Assembly (NCBI GenBank): GCA_900318115.1
Contig: ONJJ01000003.1
Location: forward strand, 1 to 64,000
Direction: 5' to 3'
DNA from: an uncultured Prevotellaceae bacterium
Lineage (GTDB): Bacteria > Bacteroidota > Bacteroidia > Bacteroidales > Bacteroidaceae
Length of the DNA stretch: 64,000 nt
In this document: positions 6,536 through 16,056 of the stretch, piece after piece
Layout of the letters: each line of letters begins with the position of its first letter
How positions within the stretch are numbered: the stretch's first letter is position 1
Notes under the pieces: model-generated
Told to the model about the DNA's origin: nothing
What the model saw: the letters and a program-made list of their open reading frames with translations, nothing else
Database searches by the model: none
Program-made: the position numbers and the translations under genes

Positions 6536-9500
6536 ATGAGACGTGTGTATCTTCTTCTGTTGCTGTTGGGCGCCTGTGCGGGTGCTTGCCGGACTGGTCG
6601 GACCGACGCCGGAAGAGATGCCGTGGACTCGCTGAACGAACGTGCCTTCAGCTTTCACTACCGCAACATAGACAGTGTGCGCGCCCTGGCTTCCGAAGCC
6701 TATGAGAGGGCGCTGCTGTCGGGTTATACCGACGGGATGGCGGAGGCGCTGAACAACCAGATGTTCGAGCGCTTCCAGCAGATGGACTTCGACAGCGTGG
6801 TGGCCCTGGGGCAACGGCTGCAGGAGTTGGCGCCCTGCGAGTTGGAACTGCTGGTGTGCGACATCATGCAGATGAAGGTTGATCAGCGCACCAGCGACAA
6901 CCGTTCGTTCTTCACCCACCGCAGCCACGCCCTGCGTCGTCTGCAGCACATAGAGCGCCGTCGCAAGCATCTGTCGGCGCACGCCCAGCGACGGCTGGAC
7001 TACGCCTGCGGCGACCTGCATATCGTGGGCAGCACCTATTTCTACTACGTGGACCAGCGCGAGCGCGCCCTGGAGGAAATCCGCCAGGCGGAGCCGTACT
7101 GCACGCTGAACACCGACACGGCGCAGTGGCTGTACTACTGCTATATGCGCGGCTCGGGCGGACTGGCCGAGAGCACGCGTCCGGAGGATGTCACGCTGGA
7201 GGAGTTCGACTACCTGCTGCAGTGCTTCACGCTGGCCCGCTACGGCGATTATGTCTTTTTCGAGGCCAACAGCTCGCAGTCGTTAGCCACTATGTTTGCG
7301 GACTCGCTGCAGCGTGCCTGCCTGGACGATCACCGGGGCGAGGTCGTTCACTACCTCACAGGTATCTTCGGGGAGGAAGACCCCTCGGTGGAGATGGCGG
7401 AATGGGCGCTGACCCTCTTCCGCGACTACGACGACTTGTACCAGACGGCCTGCGTGCTGCGCACCTTGGGTGAGCTGGCTTTCGACAAAGGGTTCTTTGC
7501 CGACGCCATTGACTTCTACGGTAGTGCGCTGGACTGCGTGAACTTCCACCACGACGTGTACTACGCCTCGGATAACGTGCTGGCGGGAGGACGAACGGAA
7601 CAGCTGTTGCCCTTCGACCCCGAGTCCAGCGGCGAATCCGTGGAGCGCAGATGGCTGCGGCAGGAAGGAGTCAGAACCGTGCCGGAGTGGATAGGAGGCA
7701 TACGGCAGCAGTTGTCTGTGGCCTACAGCGCACTGAATATGAAGCAGGTGAGCGACTACAACCGCAATATCTACCTCGACCTTTTGGACGTCACACGCGA
7801 GGATGCCGAACTCGAGAGCAGAGCGGCCGAACTGCAGGCCGAGAGCCAGCGGCTGCACCGGCTGCTGGCCGCCGTGGCCATCGTGGCAGCGTGCGTGGTA
7901 CTGCTGCTGATCATGCTCTTCCGCAGATGGCGCAGAAGAGGAGAGGAAAAGAACAGACTGCTGAGCCAGCAGCTGGAACAGCTGGAACAGGAGACGCAGC
8001 AGCGCAGCGCTGATCTGGCCGAGCAGCAGGAACTGCTGCAGGAACAGCAGCAGGCCACGGACCTCAGACTGCAACGCGACAAACGGCTGAATGTGGAGAA
8101 ACGTGCCAAGATGAGCCTCGTACACAGCATCGTCCCCTTCCTGGACCGTATCATTCACGAGGTGCAGAAGATGCAACGGGCCGGACAGACCAACGAGGCA
8201 TCGCTGCAATATATTCGCGAACTCATACAACCCATCACGGAATACAACGAACTGCTGACGGAGTGGATCCGCGTGGAGCAGGGGCAGTTGAGCCTGCAGC
8301 TGACGTCCTTCGAGCTGGAACCCCTGTTTGCATCGCTGCGCCAGAGCCACTTCGCCTATGAGCAGAAAGGACTGACCCTGGAGGTGGAGACGACAGACCT
8401 CGCCGTGAAGGCCGACAAGGCGCTGACGCTGTTCATGCTGAACACGCTGGCGGACAATGCGCGCAAGTTCACTCCCGCAGGAGGAAGCGTCGCCATCAGT
8501 GCCACCGACGGCGAGAACGAGGACGGCCGCTATGTGGAACTCTCGGTACATGATACGGGGTGCGGCCTGACAGAAGCCGACGTGGAGCTCATCCTTCGCA
8601 ACAAAGTCTATGACGCCGCCCAGATCGGGCAAGGGACGTCGGTGGAAGGCAAGGGCTTCGGCTTCGGACTGATGAACTGCAAGGGCATCATCGAGAAATA
8701 CCGCAAGACGAACCCGCTGTTCCGTGTGTGCCAATTCGGTGTAGAAAGCAAGGTGGGGGAGGGTAGCCGTTTCTTCTTCAGGCTGCCCCGTGTGGTCATG
8801 ACCCTCGTGGCCGTGGTCTGCTGCCTGCTACCCTCACTTGCAGTGGCGAAGACCCCGCAGCAGGCCTATGTGCTGATGGACTCCGTCTATTACTGCAATA
8901 TCCAGGGCCGATATGTCGAAGCACTGGACTTCGCCCAAGAGGTCATCCGCGAACTGGATGATATGGGACTGCCCGAGCAGATGCAGATGCGCCCCATGAA
9001 CGACGACGTGGCAGAGGTCGTCTGGTGGCAGCGCCACGAGGACGTGGACTTCTCCCTGCTGATGGGGTTGCGCAATGAGATTGCCGTGTCGGCACTGGCG
9101 CTGCACGACTGGACGCTATACCGCCTGAACAACGCCGCCTACAAGCGCCTGTATAAACTCGTGGGACAGGATGCGACGCTGGAAACCTTCTGCCAGGAAA
9201 CGGAACGGACTCAGGCCGGCGAGCGGCTGGCTGCGATGGCGGTGGTGCTGCTGTTCATAGCCGGCTTGACGTTGGCCTATTTCTTGTGGTTCAGGCATTT
9301 GCTGGCCAGACGAAAGGCTAACGTGGAACTCTCGGCACAGCACATAGAGGAACTCAGGGCCACATACGAGGCGGAACTGCAGCATGGACGGGACGAGATA
9401 GAGCTCGCCGAGGACGAGCACAGACGACGTCTGTATGAGGAAGGTCGGCTGCATGTGCAGAATCAAATCATCGACAACTGCCTCTCTACCATCAAGCACG

Positions 9501-10120
9501 AGACGATGTACTACCCCGGACGCATCCTGCAGTTGGCAGAGCGGCAACCTGTGGACCTGGCGACGCTGAACGAGACGGCCTGCTACTACAAGGATATCTT
9601 CACCCTCCTCTCGGCACAAGGCGATGCGCAGTCCGCCGCGGTGGCTTTCCGGCGGAGCCGACTGACCTTCGGCGACATCACGGAAGGAGTGGCAGAACGC
9701 ATTGCGGCCAAGGCACGCCGCAGGGGAATCGCTATCGAGGTGGAAACCACCGACGACACGGACGGCGCCCTCTTCACGGCAGACGCGGAGCTGGTTCGCC
9801 AGCTGATAGACGAACTCTTTGAGTACGAACTGGGCACGTGCAACGAAGGAACGCTGTCGCTCGGCGGCGCGGTGGACGGCCGTTTCGTCCGACTGACCCT
9901 CGCAAACCCCGCCGTGACGCTCACTGCCGACGAACTGCACAACCTCTTCATGCCCCACGAAGGAGGGATTCCCCTGCTGGTCGTCAAGCAAATTATCCGT
10001 GAGCACGACACTTTCATGGGACATCCCGGTTGCCGGGCGATGGCCGTGGCCCTGCCGGGCGGAGGCCATGCCATCTGGATCACCCTGCCGCTGGCTGCCA
10101 AACTCAACGAAACAAATTAA
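6536..10120 (+). CDS. double-module membrane histidine kinase (DUF5112/DUF5113 type)
   Basis: 1194 residues. The N-terminus is a signal with a lipobox-like LGAC (Cys14). Residues 30-430 form a helical, TPR-like extracytoplasmic region, followed by a membrane helix (about 443-463), a coiled coil, a dimerisation helix around His530 (LVHSIVPFLDRI) and an intact ATPase domain: N box at Asn641, G1 box DTGCGL at 673-678, G2 box GKGFGFGL at 705-712. The chain then re-crosses the membrane (755-771, 898-920) around a second small extracytoplasmic domain and ends in a second kinase-like half. That half has an H-box-like KHETMYYP (His988) but no N, G1 or G2 boxes. This architecture is known in Bacteroidetes. 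It probably phosphorylates the regulator encoded 15 bases downstream. Confidence 0.85.
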   Translation: MRRVYLLLLLLGACAGACRTGRTDAGRDAVDSLNERAFSFHYRNIDSVRALASEAYERALLSGYTDGMAEALNNQMFERFQQMDFDSVVALGQRLQELAPCELELLVCDIMQMKVDQRTSDNRSFFTHRSHALRRLQHIERRRKHLSAHAQRRLDYACGDLHIVGSTYFYYVDQRERALEEIRQAEPYCTLNTDTAQWLYYCYMRGSGGLAESTRPEDVTLEEFDYLLQCFTLARYGDYVFFEANSSQSLATMFADSLQRACLDDHRGEVVHYLTGIFGEEDPSVEMAEWALTLFRDYDDLYQTACVLRTLGELAFDKGFFADAIDFYGSALDCVNFHHDVYYASDNVLAGGRTEQLLPFDPESSGESVERRWLRQEGVRTVPEWIGGIRQQLSVAYSALNMKQVSDYNRNIYLDLLDVTREDAELESRAAELQAESQRLHRLLAAVAIVAACVVLLLIMLFRRWRRRGEEKNRLLSQQLEQLEQETQQRSADLAEQQELLQEQQQATDLRLQRDKRLNVEKRAKMSLVHSIVPFLDRIIHEVQKMQRAGQTNEASLQYIRELIQPITEYNELLTEWIRVEQGQLSLQLTSFELEPLFASLRQSHFAYEQKGLTLEVETTDLAVKADKALTLFMLNTLADNARKFTPAGGSVAISATDGENEDGRYVELSVHDTGCGLTEADVELILRNKVYDAAQIGQGTSVEGKGFGFGLMNCKGIIEKYRKTNPLFRVCQFGVESKVGEGSRFFFRLPRVVMTLVAVVCCLLPSLAVAKTPQQAYVLMDSVYYCNIQGRYVEALDFAQEVIRELDDMGLPEQMQMRPMNDDVAEVVWWQRHEDVDFSLLMGLRNEIAVSALALHDWTLYRLNNAAYKRLYKLVGQDATLETFCQETERTQAGERLAAMAVVLLFIAGLTLAYFLWFRHLLARRKANVELSAQHIEELRATYEAELQHGRDEIELAEDEHRRRLYEEGRLHVQNQIIDNCLSTIKHETMYYPGRILQLAERQPVDLATLNETACYYKDIFTLLSAQGDAQSAAVAFRRSRLTFGDITEGVAERIAAKARRRGIAIEVETTDDTDGALFTADAELVRQLIDELFEYELGTCNEGTLSLGGAVDGRFVRLTLANPAVTLTADELHNLFMPHEGGIPLLVVKQIIREHDTFMGHPGCRAMAVALPGGGHAIWITLPLAAKLNETN

Positions 10121-10135
10121 ATCCTCCTATATAAC

Positions 10136-10858
10136 ATGGAACCTTTCAAAGTCATCATCGTCGAAGACGTCAAACTGGAACTCAAGGGAACCGAGGAAAT
10201 ATTCCGGACGGACATTCCCGAAGCCACCATCATCGGTACGGCACAGAGCGAGAGTGAACTATGGCCACTCATGCGCGACCAGCAGCCCGACCTGCTGCTA
10301 CTGGACCTCGGGCTGGGCGGAAGCACCACCGTGGGCGTGGATATCTGCCGGCAAGTGCGCCACAAATACCCCAATACGAAAGTGCTCATCTTCACAGGCG
10401 AGATCCTGAACGAACGACTGTGGGTGGATGCCCTGCAGGCTGGAGCCCACGGCATCATCCTCAAGACGGGAGAACTGCTCACCCGCAACGATGTGCGGCT
10501 GGTCATGGACGGGCGAAGGCTTGTCTTCAACCAACCAATCCTGGAAAAGATCGTGGCACGCTTCAAGAAGAGTGTCGTCAGCGAGACGCGCCGCACAGAC
10601 GCCGTGATCGACTATGACATCGACGAATACGACGAGCGATTCCTCCGGCATCTGGCACTGGGTTATACCAAGGATATGATAGCCTCGCTCAAGGGGATGC
10701 CCTTCGGAGTGAAGAGCCTGGAGAAGCGCCAGGTGGACCTCATCAACAGACTGTTTCCACAGAGCGAACGCATCGGAGTGAACGCCACGCGGCTGGTGGT
10801 CAAGGCTTTGCAGCTGCATATCATCGACCTGGAACGTCTGGAACCCGACGACGAATAA
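10136..10858 (+). CDS. response regulator with LuxR-like output domain
   Basis: 240 residues. The receiver domain fills residues 1-125, with acidic pocket Glu10/Asp11, phospho-acceptor Asp57 (LLLLDLGLGG), Thr87 and Lys110 in the expected places. After a linker, residues 165-235 (FLRHLALGYTKDMIASLKGM, VKSLEKRQVDLINRLF) resemble a LuxR/GerE-type helix-turn-helix, though divergent. It sits 15 bases behind the double-module kinase, so it is the obvious partner. Its targets are unknown; autoregulation of the operon from the promoter at 5253-5283 is possible. The helicase gene follows after 33 bases. Confidence 0.85.
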   Translation: MEPFKVIIVEDVKLELKGTEEIFRTDIPEATIIGTAQSESELWPLMRDQQPDLLLLDLGLGGSTTVGVDICRQVRHKYPNTKVLIFTGEILNERLWVDALQAGAHGIILKTGELLTRNDVRLVMDGRRLVFNQPILEKIVARFKKSVVSETRRTDAVIDYDIDEYDERFLRHLALGYTKDMIASLKGMPFGVKSLEKRQVDLINRLFPQSERIGVNATRLVVKALQLHIIDLERLEPDDE

Positions 10859-10891
10859 TATTCCTCAATAGCCCCCACCTACGGAAAGAAT

Positions 10892-13240
10892 ATGAATCTC
10901 AATGAGTTGAACGAGGCACAGCGCGCTGCAGTGCTCTATCTCGACGGACCTTCGCTGGTCATTGCCGGAGCCGGGTCCGGAAAGACGCGTGTGCTCACCT
11001 ACAAAATAGCATACCTGCTCGAACAAGGGATGCAACCATGGAACATACTGGCTCTGACCTTCACGAACAAGGCCGCCAACGAGATGAAGGAACGCATCGG
11101 GCGTCAAGTGGGCGAAGAGCGTGCACGCGGGCTGTGGATGGGCACCTTCCATAGTATCTTCGCGCGCATACTCCGGCGCGAGAGCGCGGCCATAGGTTTC
11201 TCGTCGAACTTCACCATCTACGACGCCGCCGACAGCAAGAGTCTGGTCAAAGGTATCATTCGCGAGATGCAGCTGGACGACAAACAGTACAAGCCCGGTG
11301 CTGTGCTGGGCCACATCTCGGCAGCCAAGAACCAGCTGGTGTCGCCGGCGGCTTATATGCGAGATCCCCAGTTGCAAAAGGCCGACCAGGCCAGCAGGAT
11401 TCCACAGACGGGTGAGATCTACAAGCGCTACATGAACCGGTGCAGACAAGCCGACGCCATGGACTTCGATGACATCCTGGTCTATACCTACCAGCTCTTT
11501 GCACAACATCCAGAGATTCTGAGGCAGTATGAGGAGCATTTCCATTTCGTGCTCGTGGATGAGTATCAGGACACGAACTATGCCCAGCACGCCATCGTAT
11601 GGCAACTGACGCAACACACGCGGCACGTGTGTGTGGTGGGTGATGATGCACAGAGCATCTACAGTTTCCGTGGGGCTAACATTGATAACATACTCACGTT
11701 CCAGAAACTCTACGAGGGTGCACAGCTGTTCAAACTCGAGCAAAACTACCGTTCGACGCAGAACATCGTCGAGGCTGCCAACAGTCTTATCCGCCACAAC
11801 CGAGGCCAGATTCAGAAAGACGTGTACTCGAAGAAAGAACGTGGACAACTGATACATGTCTATAACTTCTTCAGCGACATCGAGGAAGCAGCAGGCGTGG
11901 CTCGTAAGATATTGAACCTGAACAACTACGACCACATTGCGTGGAATGACATCGCCATCCTCTACCGTACAAATGCCCAGAGCCGCACTTTTGAGGAAGC
12001 CTTCCGCAAGCAAGGTATTCCTTACCGCGTCTATGGAGGACTCTCGTTCTACCAGCGCAAGGAAATCAAGGATATGATAGCCTACTTCCGTCTGGCGGTG
12101 AACCCCAACGATGAGGAAGCCCTGAAGCGAGTGATCAACTATCCAGCCCGAGGAATCGGACAGACCACCTTGCAGAAAGTGCTGGATGCGGCATCCACAG
12201 CCAACGTCAGCGTCTGGCAGGTGTTGACGAATCCCGCGTTCTACGCCTTAGACATCAACCGAGGCACCATCTCCAAGCTTGAATCATTTGTTCAACTGAT
12301 AGACTCTTTCGTGCAGGATGTCAATCAGGTAGATGCCGCAGAACTCGGACGCAGGATTGCTAAGGAAAGCGGCGTGGAAGCAGAAATCTTCAGAGGACGA
12401 GAGCCCGAGGACATCAGCCGACAGGAAAACCTGCAAGAACTGCTGGATGGTATGCAGCAGTTCGTGGACGACCGCCGTGAACAAGAAGGTGAGGGACATG
12501 AGCTGATGACCCATTACCTGCAGGAAGTGTCGCTCATCAGTGATCTGGATGAGAGCGACGACGACAGCGACGAGAAGTTGTCGCTGATGACGATACACTC
12601 TGCCAAGGGACTGGAGTTCCGTGTGGTCTTCATCGTGGGGATGGAGGAGAATCTGTTTCCCAACCAGATGGCCAGCGGCTCCATCCGCGAGTTGGAGGAA
12701 GAACGGCGTCTGTTCTATGTGGCGCTGACCCGTGCGGAAGAACAATGTTATCTGACGCATGCACAGAACCGTTATCGCTTCGGCAAGAGTGAGTTCTGCA
12801 CACCGAGTATCTTCCTCCGAGAGATAGACTCTCGCTATCTGGATGTGCAGCAGTCGGGCGGTGAGCGCCAACGGAAACCCATCTCGCGCTTCGACGCGCG
12901 CAGTCCTTTTGAGTCTGGATCTCCTTTTACGTCAGAGAGTCCTTTTGCGACAAGATTTACTTCCACCTCCATCGGCTCACGGTCAGCAGCGAAGCCGAGC
13001 ACCCCGCCACCGACATTCTCGCTACACAGCACCACAGCTGCTTCTCAACCCGAAGTGTCGTCCACCCAGACACCTTCTGGGATCTTGGTCGTGGGCAGCC
13101 GTATTGAACATTCAAGGTTCGGACGCGGAGAGGTGATTGCTCTGGCCGGATCGGGTATAGATGCGAAGGCGACGGTGAAGTTCGAAAATGTAGGCACCAA
13201 GCAGCTTTTACTCCGATTTGCCAAGTTTACAATTCTCTGA
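10892..13240 (+). CDS. pcrA: ATP-dependent DNA helicase PcrA/UvrD family
   Basis: 782 residues, a superfamily 1A helicase with 3'-5' polarity used in repair and removal of recombination intermediates. Motif I GAGSGKT lies at about residues 27-33, motif Ia ALTFTNKAANEMKERI follows, motif II is VDEYQDTNYAQ, motif III DDAQSIYSFRGA, motif IV RSTQNI, motif V TIHSAKGLEF and motif VI YVALTRAEEQ. The C-terminus has a low-complexity linker with three SPF repeats (about residues 671-690) and a closing segment HSRFGRGEV like the PcrA C-terminal Tudor-type domain that binds RNA polymerase. It follows the response regulator and is ended by a hairpin at 13289-13324. Confidence 0.93.
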   Translation: MNLNELNEAQRAAVLYLDGPSLVIAGAGSGKTRVLTYKIAYLLEQGMQPWNILALTFTNKAANEMKERIGRQVGEERARGLWMGTFHSIFARILRRESAAIGFSSNFTIYDAADSKSLVKGIIREMQLDDKQYKPGAVLGHISAAKNQLVSPAAYMRDPQLQKADQASRIPQTGEIYKRYMNRCRQADAMDFDDILVYTYQLFAQHPEILRQYEEHFHFVLVDEYQDTNYAQHAIVWQLTQHTRHVCVVGDDAQSIYSFRGANIDNILTFQKLYEGAQLFKLEQNYRSTQNIVEAANSLIRHNRGQIQKDVYSKKERGQLIHVYNFFSDIEEAAGVARKILNLNNYDHIAWNDIAILYRTNAQSRTFEEAFRKQGIPYRVYGGLSFYQRKEIKDMIAYFRLAVNPNDEEALKRVINYPARGIGQTTLQKVLDAASTANVSVWQVLTNPAFYALDINRGTISKLESFVQLIDSFVQDVNQVDAAELGRRIAKESGVEAEIFRGREPEDISRQENLQELLDGMQQFVDDRREQEGEGHELMTHYLQEVSLISDLDESDDDSDEKLSLMTIHSAKGLEFRVVFIVGMEENLFPNQMASGSIRELEEERRLFYVALTRAEEQCYLTHAQNRYRFGKSEFCTPSIFLREIDSRYLDVQQSGGERQRKPISRFDARSPFESGSPFTSESPFATRFTSTSIGSRSAAKPSTPPPTFSLHSTTAASQPEVSSTQTPSGILVVGSRIEHSRFGRGEVIALAGSGIDAKATVKFENVGTKQLLLRFAKFTIL

Positions 13241-13288
13241 AGAGGGTCGTGAGGGCTGTGTGTCTGTCCATCCTTGTTCATAAATATA

Positions 13289-13324
13289 ATAGCAGCTACA
13301 ATCCCCATTGATTGTAGCTGCTAT
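13289..13324. terminator. bidirectional terminator hairpin
   Basis: ATAGCAGCTACAAT (13289-13302) pairs perfectly with ATTGTAGCTGCTAT (13311-13324) around an 8-base loop. It lies between the convergent helicase gene and DUF4923-like lipoprotein gene and can serve both. Confidence 0.8.
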
Positions 13325-13344
13325 GAGTTAATAGAGTGTTACGT

Positions 13345-14028
13345 TTACTTGGCGAGCTGGAAGCCGAGCTTCATGCCTTGATAGCTGTTGCCGAGAAGCT
13401 TGGTGATGCTTCCCAGGGTGGAGTTTGCCTTGCCCAGGACACCACCTACGGCGTTAACGGCAGTGAGCAACTTGTCTGCGTCGTAGAGCAGGCAGAGGTT
13501 GGTGCCGTCCATACCTACGGTGCAAGTCTGGTTCAGCAGTCCGAGTGAACCCTGCAGAGTCAGCGTCTTGGAGTTGGCGTCGAAGGTATAGGTTCCCGTG
13601 GAGATGGTCTTGCTGCCGGTGGAGATAGCGAAGGTCTTGTCCTCCTTGAAAGTGTAGGTCGTGGCACCCTTGGTGATACCCACCTTGCTGAGATAGGTGT
13701 TCAGTTTCTGCTCAATGCTTGAGGCTGCTACTTCGCCGCCGGCTTTGGCCAGAAGGTTCTCGCTCTCAAAGCGTACTTCAGGCTGCTGATAGGTCCAGCT
13801 GCCAACGATGGATTGCTCGGTGAGGCTGCTGCTGAGGATGGAACCCAAGAGGCTGTTGAGGATGGTGGCGCCGGCAGAACCCAGGATGGAACCTGTGTCG
13901 GTGGTGCCGGTGGTAGTGCCTGCGGCACCGCCGAGGATGGAACCGAGAGCGTTAGCACCCGTAGTGCCACAACTGCTGAGGGTGAGGGATGCAGCGAGGA
14001 TGGCTGCAGTAATGATGTTTTTCTTCAT
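13345..14028 (-). CDS. DUF4923-like lipoprotein
   Basis: 227 residues starting with a lipoprotein signal (lipobox LSSC, cysteine 20). Residues 21-70 are a Gly/Ser/Thr/Ala-rich low-complexity stretch, followed by a lipocalin-like or DUF4923-like beta domain (VGSWTYQQPEVRFES, TTYTFKEDKTFAI, GTYTFDANSKTLTLQG). Such proteins are common, abundant outer-membrane-attached proteins of Bacteroidales with unknown function. The gene stands alone: a terminator lies behind it, and only a weak promoter-like TATCTTTC lies before it near 14062-14069. Confidence 0.75.
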   Translation of the reverse strand: MKKNIITAAILAASLTLSSCGTTGANALGSILGGAAGTTTGTTDTGSILGSAGATILNSLLGSILSSSLTEQSIVGSWTYQQPEVRFESENLLAKAGGEVAASSIEQKLNTYLSKVGITKGATTYTFKEDKTFAISTGSKTISTGTYTFDANSKTLTLQGSLGLLNQTCTVGMDGTNLCLLYDADKLLTAVNAVGGVLGKANSTLGSITKLLGNSYQGMKLGFQLAK

Positions 14029-14100
14029 TGTTGAATAATATTTATGGGTAAAGTGGCCATGAAAGATACTGTTGCTAAGACATTCTTTCCTTCGGAAAGT

Positions 14101-15051
14101 TTATCCCGGCTGCTCATCTTCGCCGTTTTTTTCAACGAGCGCCTTGTTTTTATCTATCAACTGTACGAAGTCCCGTGGGAAGGGTGTCTCAAATAACATC
14201 GGTTCACCTGTGCGTGGGTGGTAGAAGTGCAGGCGGTAGGCGTGCAGACACAGGCGTCCGATGGGATCCTGACCGTTTCCATACTTGCGGTCGCCCAGGA
14301 CCGGGTGGCCGATGTCTTGCATGTGTACACGAATCTGGTTCTTGCGCCCCGTTTCGAGTCGCATCTCCACCAGTGAGCAACGCGGCGTGGTCTGCAAGGT
14401 GTGGTAGTAGGTGACGGCGAATTTTCCGCCTCCAGGATCTTCGGGTGAGGAGAAGGTGATGTATGCTTTGTTGTCCTTCAACCAACTCTGGATGGTGCCG
14501 CCCTCGTGCTCCATCTCGCCACTGACGACAGCCACATAGCGGCGGTCATAGACGATGTCGTGCCAGTTGTCCTGCAGAATCTGTGCGGTCTCGATGTTCT
14601 TGGCGTACATCATCAGCCCGCTGGTCTCACGATCCAGACGGTGGACGATGTGGGCTGTGCACTTGAAGTGTCGCTTCTCGAAATACTCGTCGAGCACCTG
14701 CTTCACAGAATACTGCTTGGCGGTTGCGGGCATAGACAGAATACCCACCGCTTTCTCGATGACGATGAGGTCTTTGTCCTCATAGACGATGCGGACGTAC
14801 TGGTTTTGCAGTTGGCTGCCACCTTTGTGTTTGCTGATGCGGACAATCTGTCCGGGATGCAGGGGAAGGTCGTAACGCGTGGTGCGCTGACGGTCCACGG
14901 TGACTCCATTTCCTGCAAGGATGTCTTTGGCACGATTGCGGCTGATTCCGTCCATCGTGCTAATGATGAACTCGAGAAGAGTCGTTTCTTCGCGAACGAC
15001 GTGTTCGCTGTATTTTGATCGAGCGTACTCGGCGCCGGTCATGTTACGCAT
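14101..15051 (-). CDS. RluA-family pseudouridine synthase
   Basis: 316 residues. The N-terminal S4-like RNA-binding region (LLEFIISTMDGISRNRAKDI, NGVTVDRQ) is followed by the RluA catalytic domain. The signature HRLDRETSGLMMYAK holds the catalytic aspartate in HRLDR, and RKNQIRVHMQDIGHPVLGD is the second conserved motif. It isomerises uridine in rRNA or tRNA; the exact target (RluA, RluC or RluD site) cannot be decided. The start chosen (MRNMTGAEYA) puts about 20 extra residues before the S4 domain; the Met at residue 4 is an alternative. Confidence 0.88.
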   Translation of the reverse strand: MRNMTGAEYARSKYSEHVVREETTLLEFIISTMDGISRNRAKDILAGNGVTVDRQRTTRYDLPLHPGQIVRISKHKGGSQLQNQYVRIVYEDKDLIVIEKAVGILSMPATAKQYSVKQVLDEYFEKRHFKCTAHIVHRLDRETSGLMMYAKNIETAQILQDNWHDIVYDRRYVAVVSGEMEHEGGTIQSWLKDNKAYITFSSPEDPGGGKFAVTYYHTLQTTPRCSLVEMRLETGRKNQIRVHMQDIGHPVLGDRKYGNGQDPIGRLCLHAYRLHFYHPRTGEPMLFETPFPRDFVQLIDKNKALVEKNGEDEQPG

Positions 15052-15099
15052 AATTTTGGATTTACAGATTAACGGATTTATGGATCTAAGAATTCAATC

Positions 15100-15399
15100 T
15101 TAATCTTCATATTCGTGTACGCGCTTTGGGTTCATGGGGAACCAGCCGCGCTGCACGCGTTTGTGCTGCTGGAAGACTTCGAGAATGCCCCATAGGGAGG
15201 AAAAACCGACGACACCCAGAATGATGCTGATATATTCGTTGCTAATGAGCAGGGACGCAGCCAGTGCTGCAAGTCCGCCCACCAAAAATGCCCACCACGA
15301 ACGACGACCGAAGTAATATTCGGCTTTGATAACGATGGGGTGGAAGACGCCTATTGTGAGGAAGGTGGACAGGCCTATGAGGATTCCGATGAAATTCAT
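15100..15399 (-). CDS. DUF4491-family membrane protein
   Basis: 99 residues with three hydrophobic segments (about 2-25, 36-52, 54-75) and the conserved pattern FHPIVIKAEYYFG and RGWFPMNPKR of the DUF4491 family, found mainly in Bacteroidetes and Firmicutes. It is an inner-membrane protein of unknown function. It lies between rlmH and the pseudouridine synthase gene on the same strand, with a hairpin (15447-15486) separating it from rlmH. Confidence 0.8.
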   Translation of the reverse strand: MNFIGILIGLSTFLTIGVFHPIVIKAEYYFGRRSWWAFLVGGLAALAASLLISNEYISIILGVVGFSSLWGILEVFQQHKRVQRGWFPMNPKRVHEYED

Positions 15400-15446
15400 T
15401 GTCTAAATAAATAAGTAGATGAACACAATTAGTTTTCATTTTAGAA

Positions 15447-15486
15447 ACAGAGACGCAGAGAATATATATAAACTCTGTGTCTTTGT
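15447..15486 (-). terminator. imperfect hairpin between rlmH and DUF4491 gene
   Basis: ACAGAGACGCAGAG (15447-15460) pairs with CTCTGTGTCTTTGT (15473-15486) at 12 of 14 positions around an AT-rich loop. It follows the rlmH stop by about 65 bases and could end that operon, or it may simply be a repeat; no T run is obvious. Confidence 0.4.
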
Positions 15487-15551
15487 ATCTCTGTGTCCTA
15501 AAGATTGTGTCATTTAATTTTGATTGGTTACTTATGTGTGAATAGTGGTAT

Positions 15552-16025
15552 TTATTCGTGATGATATGGTTCGCCCCGCAGGATGGTGCACGCCCGATAG
15601 AGCTGTTCCACGAAAAGGACGCGGATGAGCTGATGGGAGAAAGTCATCAGCGAGAGCGAAATCTCCTCTGCGGCTTGCTGATGCAGGGAGGCGTCGAAGC
15701 CATAAGGACCACCGACGACGAAGACGATGCGGCGGGCGCCTGCTGACATTCGTTTACCCAGCCAGGAGGCGAAATCTACCGAGCGCCGTTCGGTGCCGTG
15801 CTCATCGAGCAGGATGAGGTGGTCGCCAGGTTGAAGCTGCTTGCGAACCAAGTCGGCTTCCTGAGCTTTCTGCTGTTCGACGGAGAGACCACGAGTGTTG
15901 CGCAACTCGGGAATGACGTCGAGCTGGAAGGGAACGTAATGACCAAGGCGGCTGGAATAGTCGTCGATGAGGGCCTGTACGTGGCGGTCTGTGGTGCGTC
16001 CGATGACGAGGAGGATTAATTTCAA
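15552..16025 (-). CDS. rlmH: 23S rRNA pseudouridine-1915 N3-methyltransferase
   Basis: 157 residues, the standard length of RlmH, a SPOUT-class trefoil-knot methyltransferase that uses SAM to methylate pseudouridine 1915 in helix 69 of 23S rRNA. Recognisable parts are the start MKLILLVIGRT, the conserved LLDEHGTERRSVDFASWL, the SAM knot motif VFVVGGPYGFD and the terminus SLMTFSHQLIRVLFVEQLYR followed by YHHE. It follows the TPR/pseudo-protease gene after a heptanucleotide repeat tract. Confidence 0.95.
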   Translation of the reverse strand: MKLILLVIGRTTDRHVQALIDDYSSRLGHYVPFQLDVIPELRNTRGLSVEQQKAQEADLVRKQLQPGDHLILLDEHGTERRSVDFASWLGKRMSAGARRIVFVVGGPYGFDASLHQQAAEEISLSLMTFSHQLIRVLFVEQLYRACTILRGEPYHHE

Positions 16026-16056
16026 TGTGAATGAGGTTTGAGGGGATGGGGAGAGG

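Noticed and set aside
7283-8734. Long minus-strand reading frame opposite the histidine kinase gene (483 codons), and similar long antisense frames at 9116-10069 and 10865-12013
   Set aside because: The plus strand encodes clear kinase, regulator and helicase motifs across these regions. The antisense products are His/Leu/Val-rich with no domain, as expected from codon bias of a GC-rich gene.
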